From contig JAAFHN010000020.1 of the NCBI GenBank assembly GCA_013298415.1, positions 1-13,720 on the forward strand: a DNA stretch of 13,720 bases, given 5' to 3'. This document shows, one piece after another, positions 1 to 6,659 of this stretch (positions within the stretch are counted from its first letter, which is position 1; the number at the start of each line of letters is the position of its first letter). This stretch comes from Comamonadaceae bacterium (lineage in GTDB: Bacteria; Pseudomonadota; Gammaproteobacteria; Burkholderiales; Burkholderiaceae_C). A model generated the notes under the pieces. It worked only from the letters and a program-made list of their open reading frames with translations, was not told the DNA's origin and did no database searches. The position numbers were made by a program, and so were the translations under genes.

Positions 1-755
1 GTTTCGACTTAGACCGCGCTTGGATGGTGGTGGATGAAGAGGGCGAATTCGTGAGCCAGCGCGAATACCCGCGCATGGCCTTGATCCGGCCGCAGATCAA
101 GCATTTGGAGGTGATCCTGCGGGCACCTGGCATGCTGGCCCTGCACCTCGACTTGGAGCGGGTGGAAAGCCCAAAGCGGGTGCGCGTTTGGGACGATGTG
201 GTGCCCGCATTCGACATGGGCGACGTGGCGGCGCAATGGTTCAGCATGGCGATCACAGACGGCAAAGAAAAACTCCGGCTCGTGCGCTTCGATCCTGAGC
301 ACCAGCGATTGGCCAACATGAAGTGGACGGGTGGCATCGCCGCGCCCACGCAGTTTTCAGATGGCTACCCGATCTTGGTGTGTACCGAGTCGTCCATCGA
401 CGAGTTGAACGCGAAGTTGCTCGCGCAAGGTCACGCGGCCGTGGATCTGGACCGCTTTCGCCCCAACCTCACGCTCTCGGGCCTCCCCGCTCACGACGAA
501 GACTTGATCGATCGCATCGACATTGGCGACAACGTCAGCCTGAAACTCGTGAAGCCCTGCATCCGATGCAGCATTCCCGACGTGAACCCGCAAGACGCGA
601 GCACCGGCACCGCAGTTGCTCAAGCGCTTGCCAGCTACAGGGCCGATGCCCGCATGCAAGGCGCAGTCACTTGGGGGATGAACGCGGTCCTGGTCTCAGG
701 CGAAGGGCAAACGCTGCACAGCGGTGAGATCGCCCGAATTCACTACGCGGTGTAG
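1..755 (+). CDS. MOSC domain-containing protein (YcbX/mARC-like), 5' end cut by window
   Basis: Likely molybdenum-cofactor-binding oxidoreductase of the MOSC superfamily, related to E. coli YcbX and mitochondrial mARC, which reduce N-hydroxylated compounds. The frame is open from base 3 to the left edge and reads FDLDRAW just before the first ATG at 24, matching the family's usual conserved 'DR.WM(L/V)VDE.G' stretch, so the true start lies outside the window. The MOSC N-terminal beta-barrel part includes QREYPRMALI. The MOSC core follows, with SDGYPIL, then FRPNL, then a CIRCSIPDVNP stretch at about bases 560-590. This CxRC segment is where the family places its molybdenum-ligating cysteine. 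A 2Fe-2S ferredoxin domain, present in some YcbX proteins, is absent before the stop. The gene ends 13 bp from the convergent sensor gene, with no clear terminator between them. Family assignment is firm; the substrate is unknown. Confidence 0.9.
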   Translation, partial: FDLDRAWMVVDEEGEFVSQREYPRMALIRPQIKHLEVILRAPGMLALHLDLERVESPKRVRVWDDVVPAFDMGDVAAQWFSMAITDGKEKLRLVRFDPEHQRLANMKWTGGIAAPTQFSDGYPILVCTESSIDELNAKLLAQGHAAVDLDRFRPNLTLSGLPAHDEDLIDRIDIGDNVSLKLVKPCIRCSIPDVNPQDASTGTAVAQALASYRADARMQGAVTWGMNAVLVSGEGQTLHSGEIARIHYAV

Positions 756-768
756 GCCGAAGACAGCC

Positions 769-2811
769 TCAGGCTCGACGCGTCGGGAACTGCGCGACGT
801 TCGAAGAGCCTTCGGTAGCCCCAGGCAGGGTGTCTCCGCCGGGGATCACCACCTCATCGGGTCCGTCGAGCACATCGGAGTCGGCGTAGACGCCCAAGCT
901 GGTTACGGCTTGACCGGTGGGCAGGCCCAGCGCTGCAGCATGCGCAGCGTGCAGGTCGTGGCTTGGCTCGCTGGATGTAGCGTTGCCAGAGTCCAGGAAT
1001 CGAATCGGTCTGCGGGTGCGCGAGGACACCTTGCCCAGCTCCACGCGCATGGTGTGCAACAGCTCGATGCTGGCGTGCTTTGACTCAGAGAGCATCAGCA
1101 CCACGCACTGAAAATTCAAGCTGATGCCCTTCGGCAAGCCTTTGAGTGGCATCAAGCCCACTGCCACCAAGCGGGCGCACACCTCTTGCACGGCGGCGCG
1201 CTCTGTTTCGCTCTCCAGCAAGGCCCCAAACTCAGCTTCGCCGAGGCGGGCCAGATTGTCGGAGTTGGCGATCACCCTGCGCATGCGCACGGTGGCCCGA
1301 AGCAGCAATTGATCCGCTGCTGGCGCACCCATCGCGGCCCGCAGCCGGTGGAAATTGCCAATCTTCATCAACACCACGGCCCCCGAGGCCTTCCGGCCTT
1401 GGTTCCAGCGCAGTGCGCGGGACACACGGTCTTCAAACAAATGGCTTGCCAATAGGCCAGTCAAGGCGTCTTGCGTTTCGAGCGCAAGTGTTCTCGCGTG
1501 GGCCATGTGCTTATCGCGGGCACGCATGTTCATCGCCATCACCATCAGGGGCAGATGCAGGGCGGTACCCAAGGTGAGTGCGTGGCTCTCCAGCCAAAGC
1601 GGCATGTCCACGCCCAAGAGTCGCGCGCTCAGCACCACCACGGCCAACACCATCGGCACGAAGGCAAGCGTGAGCCACCAGGCCGCTTTCGCGCGCACGC
1701 GCCAGGCCGCAACACAGGCCCAAATCGACACCGAAGTTGTCACCAGCACATACGCAGCGATCACGCCAGCCACGATGGGCCGCGGTGCCAACGCAGCGAA
1801 AACTGCCAAGGGCACACCCAGCCAGGCAGCGACACGCAGCAACACCAAAAACCGAGGCCGAACGGCCGAGCCCTGCAACACCAGCCGCACCAAAAACAGG
1901 CCCGCCGAAGCGATCAAACAAAACATCACCGCTTGGCTCACATCGGCCCAGATGTCGGTTCGACCACCCACCACCAGTGGCGTCACGCCCATGTAGGTGG
2001 CCAGACCAAAAGTCATCAGCAAACTGAAGCCTGCCAAGTGCAAGAAATCTCGGTCTCGAAACACCACGCCTTGCAGCAAGCAAACCAAGGTCAGCAGCAC
2101 GAGCCCACCGGTTACGCCGCCAAACACGAGCATCTCAAAACGCTCGTCCCAATTGAAATGGGCCGACTCTTCCAGCATCACCGGAATCGCCATGCGCGTG
2201 CCCTGATGGATTCGCAGGTACACGAGCCGCTCTTGCCCCGGTGTGGGGTGCAGGCGCAGCACCGGATAGCGGGTGCGCTCGGGCCACTTGTCGATGGCAA
2301 CCGTGTCACCCGCGATGTGTTTGCTCCATGCGCCTGTCGGCTCGCGCACGAAGAAAGTGACCTCGTCCAAGTAGGGCTGTGGGATGTAGATCACATGATC
2401 GTCCACCACGTCGGCCGGGTAGTTCAAGCGAAAGCGCAGCCAAAGCGCGCGCTTGTTTTCAAGATGTTTCACGCGCGGCTGGCTGGCACTGGTGAGGAAT
2501 TTGGCTTGGCCGCTTTGCTCTGCGGCCAACACCTGCTCCAGCGTCATCGCACCCGTTGGATCGATCCACTCCCACACGTGGCTGCGCAAATCCACGTCGG
2601 CGATGTGGCGTTGAACGATGTACGCGTCGGGCGAGACCACCGCAGGCGCAACGACCGGTGCGCCTGCTTGACCCGATGGAGCGGGCTGCGCGTGGGCCAG
2701 CGCCCAGTTGCAGGCAAGGCAGCCGAGCGCGGCCAAGCACAGGCGCACAAGCCCCATCAGCGCGTCACGTAAACTCGTCGCCCTTGTCACCCTTCGCCTT
2801 TTCTTTTCCAT
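769..2811 (-). CDS. 7TM-DISM membrane sensor with degenerate GGDEF-like domain
   Basis: Probable inner-membrane signalling protein of about 680 residues. From the chosen ATG (2811), a basic n-region (MEKKRRR) and hydrophobic segment form a signal peptide ending near ALAHAQ (about residue 42). A periplasmic 7TMR-DISM extracellular-type beta domain follows to about 215, then seven hydrophobic segments at about 225-425, then a GGDEF-like domain at about 450-600 and a low-complexity tail. The catalytic signature reads GEAEF (about 524-528) instead of GGDEF. The metal-binding 'DIDhFK' stretch reads KIGNFH, and the NR of 'DxLTGLxNR' is lost. Cyclic-di-GMP synthesis is therefore unlikely, and a regulatory or degenerate output domain is inferred. 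The start is uncertain: GAGG lies 3 nt before the ATG at 2811, while an ATG at 2757 would give a more compact signal peptide but has no visible ribosome site. No EAL domain is present. Confidence 0.85.
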   Translation of the reverse strand: MEKKRRRVTRATSLRDALMGLVRLCLAALGCLACNWALAHAQPAPSGQAGAPVVAPAVVSPDAYIVQRHIADVDLRSHVWEWIDPTGAMTLEQVLAAEQSGQAKFLTSASQPRVKHLENKRALWLRFRLNYPADVVDDHVIYIPQPYLDEVTFFVREPTGAWSKHIAGDTVAIDKWPERTRYPVLRLHPTPGQERLVYLRIHQGTRMAIPVMLEESAHFNWDERFEMLVFGGVTGGLVLLTLVCLLQGVVFRDRDFLHLAGFSLLMTFGLATYMGVTPLVVGGRTDIWADVSQAVMFCLIASAGLFLVRLVLQGSAVRPRFLVLLRVAAWLGVPLAVFAALAPRPIVAGVIAAYVLVTTSVSIWACVAAWRVRAKAAWWLTLAFVPMVLAVVVLSARLLGVDMPLWLESHALTLGTALHLPLMVMAMNMRARDKHMAHARTLALETQDALTGLLASHLFEDRVSRALRWNQGRKASGAVVLMKIGNFHRLRAAMGAPAADQLLLRATVRMRRVIANSDNLARLGEAEFGALLESETERAAVQEVCARLVAVGLMPLKGLPKGISLNFQCVVLMLSESKHASIELLHTMRVELGKVSSRTRRPIRFLDSGNATSSEPSHDLHAAHAAALGLPTGQAVTSLGVYADSDVLDGPDEVVIPGGDTLPGATEGSSNVAQFPTRRA

Positions 2812-3904
2812 GAGCCTCAAATGCGGCATCGTCGGCCTGCCCAATGTGGGCAAGTCTACGCTTTTCAATGCCTTGACCAAAGCCAGCGTACCTGCCGAGA
2901 ACTACCCGTTTTGCACAATAGATCCTAGCGTGGGCGTGGTGGAGCTGCCCGACAGCCGACTGAATCAGTTGGCTTTGATCGTGAAGCCAGAAAAAGTGGT
3001 GCCCGCTGTGGTGGAGTTTGTGGACATCGCGGGCTTGGTGGCAGGTGCGAGCCAGGGCGAGGGCTTGGGCAATCAGTTTTTGGCCCACATCCGCGAAACC
3101 GATGCCGTGGTGAACGTGGTGCGCTGCTTTGAAGACCCGAACATCATCCATGTGGCCGGCAAGGTCGATCCCATCAGCGACATCGAAGTCATCCAAACCG
3201 AACTGTGTTTGGCCGATTTGGGCACCATAGAAAAAGCACTGGCCCGCGCCATCAAAAACAACAAATCAGGCAACGACAAAGAAGCCCGCGCGCAGGTGCC
3301 GCTCTTTGAGAAAGTGAAAACCGCCCTCAACGAAGGCAAACCCGCCCGCCGCCTGGATTTGAGCGACGATGACAAAGCCCTGCTCAAACCCCTGTGCTTG
3401 ATCACTGCGAAACCCGCGATGTTTGTGGGCAACGTAGCCGAAGACGGCTTTGTCAACAACCCGCTCTTGGACAAACTCAGCGAGTACGCTGCCGCTCAAA
3501 ACGCCCCAGTGGTGGCGATTTGCGCCAAGATGGAAGCCGAGATGGCTGACATGGGCGACGAGGATAAAACCCTCTTTTTGGGTGAAATGGGCCTGAGCGA
3601 GCCGGGCTTGAACCGGCTGATCCGCGCGGGCTTCGGCCTGCTCGGTTTGCAAACCTATTTCACCGCTGGCGTGAAGGAAGTGCGCGCCTGGACAGTGCCG
3701 ATTGGCGCCACCGGGCCACAAGCCGCCGGCGTGATCCACACCGATTTTGAGCGCGGCTTCATCCGGGCCCAAACGATTGCGTTTGCCGACTACATCCAGT
3801 TTGGCGGCGAGGCTGGCGCCAAAGACGCAGGCAAGATGCGCGCCGAGGGCAAGGAATACATCGTCAAAGACGGCGACGTGCTGAACTTCCTCTTCAACGT
3901 CTGA
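2810..3904 (+). CDS. ychF: YchF, redox-responsive Obg-family ATPase
   Basis: Universally conserved P-loop NTPase of the Obg/HAS group (OLA1/YchF), cytoplasmic and ribosome-associated, which in studied bacteria prefers ATP and affects translation initiation and oxidative-stress responses. The 364-residue length is normal. The P-loop GLPNVGKS is at 9-16, the switch II region DIAGLV at 72-77, and the G4 position reads NVAE at 208-211 instead of NKxD, which is the family hallmark tied to ATP preference. A C-terminal TGS domain runs from about 281 to the end (FTAGVKEVRAW... to LNFLFNV). The ATG at 2810 gives the canonical N-terminus MSLKCGIVGLP. Upstream there is a pyrimidine-rich run and no Shine-Dalgarno. 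pth, a frequent neighbour of ychF elsewhere, is not adjacent here. A rho-independent terminator follows. Confidence 0.97.
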   Translation: MSLKCGIVGLPNVGKSTLFNALTKASVPAENYPFCTIDPSVGVVELPDSRLNQLALIVKPEKVVPAVVEFVDIAGLVAGASQGEGLGNQFLAHIRETDAVVNVVRCFEDPNIIHVAGKVDPISDIEVIQTELCLADLGTIEKALARAIKNNKSGNDKEARAQVPLFEKVKTALNEGKPARRLDLSDDDKALLKPLCLITAKPAMFVGNVAEDGFVNNPLLDKLSEYAAAQNAPVVAICAKMEAEMADMGDEDKTLFLGEMGLSEPGLNRLIRAGFGLLGLQTYFTAGVKEVRAWTVPIGATGPQAAGVIHTDFERGFIRAQTIAFADYIQFGGEAGAKDAGKMRAEGKEYIVKDGDVLNFLFNV

Positions 3905-3921
3905 AATCGGCCTTCGCAGAG

Positions 3922-3949
3922 CGCCGAGAACCAAATTTCGGCGTTTTTT
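3922..3949 (+). terminator. Rho-independent terminator of ychF
   Basis: Stem CGCCGA (3922-3927) pairs with TCGGCG (3938-3943) across a 10-nt loop and is followed directly by six T residues. It lies 18 bp after the ychF stop codon. This is the clearest classical intrinsic terminator in the window. Confidence 0.85.
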
Positions 3950-3955
3950 GGCACT

Positions 3956-3998
3956 CTGTCCTTGTATTTTCAGCTTTCGTCGCTATCATTTATGAAGC
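3956..3998 (+). repeat. 43-bp intergenic repeat, copy 1 (most diverged)
   Basis: The head CTGTCCTTGTATTTTC (3956-3971) differs by one base from the identical heads of copies 2 and 3. A 10-nt unrelated spacer follows, then the 17-nt tail GCTATCATTTATGAAGC (3982-3998). The tail can fold as GCT/AGC plus TCAT/ATGA with one bulged A. Total length and internal spacing equal those of the other copies. It sits in the convergent gap between ychF and the FecR-domain gene, just after the ychF terminator. Confidence 0.75.
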
Positions 3999-4003
3999 AG
4001 AGA

Positions 4004-4024
4004 GACACCAGCAAATCTGGTGTC
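4004..4024 (-). terminator. Perfect hairpin just after the FecR-domain gene, probable terminator
   Basis: GACACCAG (4004-4011) and CTGGTGTC (4017-4024) form a perfect 8-bp stem with a 5-nt loop. It begins 1 nt after the stop codon of the minus-strand FecR-domain gene. No strong T-tract follows on either strand (the minus strand continues TCTCTGCTTC), so it may be a weak terminator or an RNA 3'-end stabiliser. It would end the xseB-to-FecR transcript. Confidence 0.55.
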
Positions 4025-4025
4025 G

Positions 4026-4757
4026 TCAATACCCGCCCTTGCCATCTTTGTTGCTCTTTTGTCCGCTGACTTGCCACGCGGTGCGCTGACCGAGCAGCCG
4101 GGCCAAGAATTCTTGCTCTTCATCGGTGTGGTTCAAAGCCTTGGCTGATTCGAGTTCAAAGCCACCGCCTGCTTTCGGCTGCGCAATTACTGCCTTGTGA
4201 TACTGCGCCTCCAGCGTGGAGCGCGTGCCTGCTGCCACCACATCCACCACGCCGTAGCAGTTGCAAAAATAGCTGCGCTCGCCGCTGGCTTCTTTGAACA
4301 CCTCGGCGTACACCCCCGTGCCACGAATGCCCGCCGTCAGCGTGGGCATGCTGATTTGGCGCGTGCGACCCTTGCCCCATACGCTTGCCACACCACCGGT
4401 GATGAGGCGCAACACGCTCACCGCATTGAGCGAGCCGCCGCGCTCGACCGTCATCCGCGAGTTTTGGCGCATCTGCATGCTGGTACTGCCGAGCACGAAG
4501 ATCAAGTTGCTTTTGGGCCCAGTCTCAACGGTGTCGCCCGTCTGGATCTGCTGGGTGGGCAAGAGCTGCTTGCCATTCACCATCGCGTCACCCGTGAGCT
4601 CCACGATGTTGCTGCGCCCTTGTGCCAGCGCTGCGCCGATGCCACCCATGGACACCCATGCGGCAGCCGCTTGGATCACGCTTCGGCGCTGAAACCAAAG
4701 CAGCTCGGCTTCGCTGCGGCCTTGTAACTCGTGGCGTTCAGCGTGGCGATCAGACAT
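4026..4757 (-). CDS. FecR-domain protein with Tat-type signal peptide
   Basis: Predicted exported protein of 243 residues. The N-terminus contains QRRS with Arg-Arg at 24-25, then a hydrophobic stretch (VIQAAAAWVSMGGIG) and a possible cleavage site after ALA (43-45). This fits a twin-arginine signal, although the motif is not the textbook SRRxFLK. The mature part from about 50 to 150 resembles the FecR domain: VELTGDAMVNG, LQTGD-like IQTGDTVETG, then SSM-type and GIRGTGVY segments. A CNC motif lies at 165-167 in the context SYFCNCYGVVDVV, typical of orphan FecR proteins. The ATG at 4757 is preferred over a TTG at 4775 because GGAG lies 7 nt before it. It is the last gene of the putative operon, 30 bp after the BPSS1780-type gene. 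No sigma factor or TonB receptor is nearby, so the iron-uptake role of FecR should not be assumed. Confidence 0.85.
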   Translation of the reverse strand: MSDRHAERHELQGRSEAELLWFQRRSVIQAAAAWVSMGGIGAALAQGRSNIVELTGDAMVNGKQLLPTQQIQTGDTVETGPKSNLIFVLGSTSMQMRQNSRMTVERGGSLNAVSVLRLITGGVASVWGKGRTRQISMPTLTAGIRGTGVYAEVFKEASGERSYFCNCYGVVDVVAAGTRSTLEAQYHKAVIAQPKAGGGFELESAKALNHTDEEQEFLARLLGQRTAWQVSGQKSNKDGKGGY

Positions 4758-4764
4758 GGCAATA

Positions 4765-4768
4765 CTCC
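4765..4768 (-). promoter_or_regulatory. Ribosome binding site fixing the FecR-gene start
   Basis: GGAG on the minus strand, 7 nt before the ATG at 4757. It lies inside the possible TTG extension, which argues that the ATG is the real start. Confidence 0.6.
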
Positions 4769-4777
4769 AGAGCAAGC

Positions 4778-4820
4778 GGCGCGGCGTTCAAGCCGCGCCA
4801 GCGGCAGGCGGTTCGCCTGC
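4778..4820 (-). repeat. Double hairpin at the BPSS1780-type/FecR gene junction
   Basis: GGCGCGGC (4778-4785) pairs perfectly with GCCGCGCC (4792-4799) across a 6-nt loop. GCAGGCG (4804-4810) pairs perfectly with CGCCTGC (4814-4820) across 3 nt. The first hairpin contains the stop codon (4788-4790) of the upstream gene and precedes the FecR-gene ribosome site. There is no T-tract, so RNA processing, stability or attenuation between the two genes is more likely than full termination. Confidence 0.5.
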
Positions 4821-5582
4821 GGAAAAAGTGTCGGCATACGTGAAGTACATCGACACGAAAAACAAAGTGGCCAAGAGCAAGGTGGTGGGCACCATCGCCA
4901 CTTTGGCCAACTGCGGCCCGCCAATCAGGCCAGACAGCAGCAAGATGAACAAAAACGAAGCCATCATCACAGCCACCCAGCCAAGGGCATAGACGAGCAT
5001 CGCTGCTTTGTTGCGCCAGCAGGCGACCCAGCTGAAAAACAAACTCTGCGCAGGCGACACACCGTGCCAATGCACCAACGCAGGTGCGTGCCAAAAGAGC
5101 ATGGTGAAGGGCAGATAAAGCGCAAAAAAGAGCAGCGATGCCGCTTGAAACGAGGAGGATTCCAGTAAGGCTTTGTCCATCACCACTTTGTCAATGCCAA
5201 GCTGAGATTTGGCAAAACCCCCGCCATCCACCAAGGCGGTGGCCGCCACCATCAGCAAAAAAAGCACCGCGTAAATCAGGCCCAGCACCACCATGCTTTT
5301 GGCCTGCGCCTTGCCTGCGCGAAAGGCGCTCACGAGCACGCTGGGCATGGGAAATTTGCCTTTGGTGGCTTCAAGGCTTGCCACCATCATGCCCAGCGTG
5401 GCGGCAGGCACGAGCCCCAAGCCAAGCAAAAGCCCGATGCCAGGCACGAGGCCCGACAGCGTGAAAGCCGCCATGAACATGAAAAAGAGGCCAGACAAAG
5501 CCAAAGGTTGGTTGAAAAAAGTTTGAAAGCCCATACGCACCCAGGTGAGTCCAGTACGTGCGGGCACGAGGTTCAGTTTCAT
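4788..5582 (-). CDS. BPSS1780-family polytopic membrane protein
   Basis: Inner-membrane protein of about 264 residues, function unknown. It resembles the BPSS1780 family of Burkholderiales, whose members begin with a short conserved segment of the type 'VPAR.GL.WVR.GF..F..QP'. Here that is LNLVPARTGLTWVRMGF. Several hydrophobic segments are visible: FFMFMAAFTLSGL, LLLGLGLVPAATLGMM, MVVLGLIYAVLFLLMV, SLLFFALYLPFTMLF, AMLVYALGWVAVMM, FLFILLLSGLIG and LLLATLFFVSMYF. This suggests about six helices with a short C-terminal tail (GEPPAAGAA). The ATG at 5582 is chosen because it gives the family's N-terminus; an upstream TTG at 5615 is less likely. No clear ribosome site precedes it, and a 13-nt palindrome overlaps the start. 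It lies 71 bp after thrB and 30 bp before the FecR-domain gene. Confidence 0.8.
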   Translation of the reverse strand: MKLNLVPARTGLTWVRMGFQTFFNQPLALSGLFFMFMAAFTLSGLVPGIGLLLGLGLVPAATLGMMVASLEATKGKFPMPSVLVSAFRAGKAQAKSMVVLGLIYAVLFLLMVAATALVDGGGFAKSQLGIDKVVMDKALLESSSFQAASLLFFALYLPFTMLFWHAPALVHWHGVSPAQSLFFSWVACWRNKAAMLVYALGWVAVMMASFLFILLLSGLIGGPQLAKVAMVPTTLLLATLFFVSMYFTYADTFSAGEPPAAGAA

Positions 5583-5593
5583 TGCAATGCAAT
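5581..5593. promoter_or_regulatory. Odd-length palindrome at the BPSS1780-type start codon
   Basis: ATTGCA-A-TGCAAT is a perfect inverted repeat with one central base, overlapping two bases of the start codon. A 1-nt loop disfavours an RNA hairpin, so a protein-binding site is the more natural reading, but nothing identifies a regulator. Chance is a real alternative for 6-bp arms. Confidence 0.25.
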
Positions 5594-5653
5594 TCGGAGG
5601 ATCGCGCTGCGGCAAAGTTGCGCAAACGCTGGAGCTTGAGTGTACGAAGCTGG

Positions 5654-6634
5654 TTAGAGCGTGACAAATTGCGTGGAACGCAGGCGCAAGACACGCTCGA
5701 AGTGGGTGGGGTCATGCGGTTTGAGGAGGCTTGCTTCGCGCGGCAAATGCCAATCCCAGAGCCGAGAAATCCAAAACCGCAGTGCCGCCGCGCGCAGCAT
5801 GCTGCCAAAAAGCGCCCGCTCTGCCGCCTGCAAAGGCCTCACCGCCTGATACGCATCCAAAAGCGCACGGCGGCAGTCTTCACGCCAAGCGCCGCTTGCA
5901 TGCTCGATCGCCCAATCGTTCAAGCACACCGCCAAATCGAAAAGCCAGGTGTCGTTGCCCGCGAAATAGAAATCAAACACGCCGCTGAGCTGGGGCTGCC
6001 CATGCGCGTCCTGCGTGAACATCACGTTGTCTCGAAATGCATCGGCATGCACAGGGCCACGCGGAAGGGCTGCGTAAGTGCAGGACGAATGCACGTGCTG
6101 CTGCAAAGCGAGCTCGTGTTGCAGCATTCGCGCTTGATCCTCGCTCAGGTGGGGCAAGAGCTTCGGAGCTGTATCGGCCCACCAGGCCAAGCCACGCAAA
6201 TTCGGCTGGCTGCGCGAAAAGCTGGCCGCAGCCAAGTGCATGCGCGCCAACGTCGCGCCCATTTGCGCGCAATGCGCAGCACTTGGCGACAACTCGCTCT
6301 TGCCTGCCAAGCAGCTCACCACGCTGGCCGGCTTGCCCGCCAATCGGTGCACCAAACCACCGTTTCCCGCTGCAATGGGCTCGGGCACGTTCAAGCCTTG
6401 CAAGGCCAAGTGCCGCATCAATTCCAAGTAATACGGCAGCTGAGTTTCATTCAAGCGCTCAAACAATGTGAGCACCCGCTTTTGCACCGGCTCGTCGGTG
6501 CGCTGGGTGTGCAAAAAATAATTAGTGTTTTCGATGCCGCCCACAATCGGATCGAGCCGCACGCAATCGCCCAGGCCCAGCGCGGCGCACAGGCCTTGGG
6601 CAAGCTCAGGAGCGACTTCGGTGTAAACGGCCAT
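5654..6634 (-). CDS. thrB: Homoserine kinase, aminoglycoside-phosphotransferase fold
   Basis: Cytoplasmic enzyme that phosphorylates L-homoserine to O-phosphohomoserine, the step before threonine synthase. This is the APH-fold ThrB typical of betaproteobacteria and pseudomonads, not the GHMP-kinase type of E. coli. At 326 residues it has the usual length. The N-terminus MAVYTEVAPELAQGL and the segment GGIENTNYFL fit this family. The catalytic loop is HADAFRDN with H196, D198 and N203, and the metal-binding DFG-like motif is DFYFAGND starting at D221. The ATG at 6634 is preceded by AGGG a few bases upstream. It starts 25 bp after the ispA stop and is followed 71 bp later by the BPSS1780-type gene, so cotranscription is likely. 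No other threonine-pathway gene is in view. Confidence 0.93.
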   Translation of the reverse strand: MAVYTEVAPELAQGLCAALGLGDCVRLDPIVGGIENTNYFLHTQRTDEPVQKRVLTLFERLNETQLPYYLELMRHLALQGLNVPEPIAAGNGGLVHRLAGKPASVVSCLAGKSELSPSAAHCAQMGATLARMHLAAASFSRSQPNLRGLAWWADTAPKLLPHLSEDQARMLQHELALQQHVHSSCTYAALPRGPVHADAFRDNVMFTQDAHGQPQLSGVFDFYFAGNDTWLFDLAVCLNDWAIEHASGAWREDCRRALLDAYQAVRPLQAAERALFGSMLRAAALRFWISRLWDWHLPREASLLKPHDPTHFERVLRLRSTQFVTL

Positions 6635-6659
6635 GCCCTGCTAACCTGGCAATCGCTGT

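Noticed and set aside
1471..2772. Long plus-strand open frame opposite the DISM sensor
   Set aside because: Its translation is dominated by His, Gln and Arg without any domain. It is the antisense shadow of a gene with clear membrane segments and signal peptide.
2812..2880. Longer N-terminus for the DISM sensor
   Set aside because: It would extend into the conserved P-loop coding region of ychF and place extra residues before the signal peptide.
4026..4757. FecR-domain gene as part of a complete FecIRA iron-signalling system
   Set aside because: No ECF sigma factor or TonB-dependent receptor is adjacent, and the N-terminus carries a Tat-type export signal instead of the usual cytoplasmic anti-sigma segment plus single helix.
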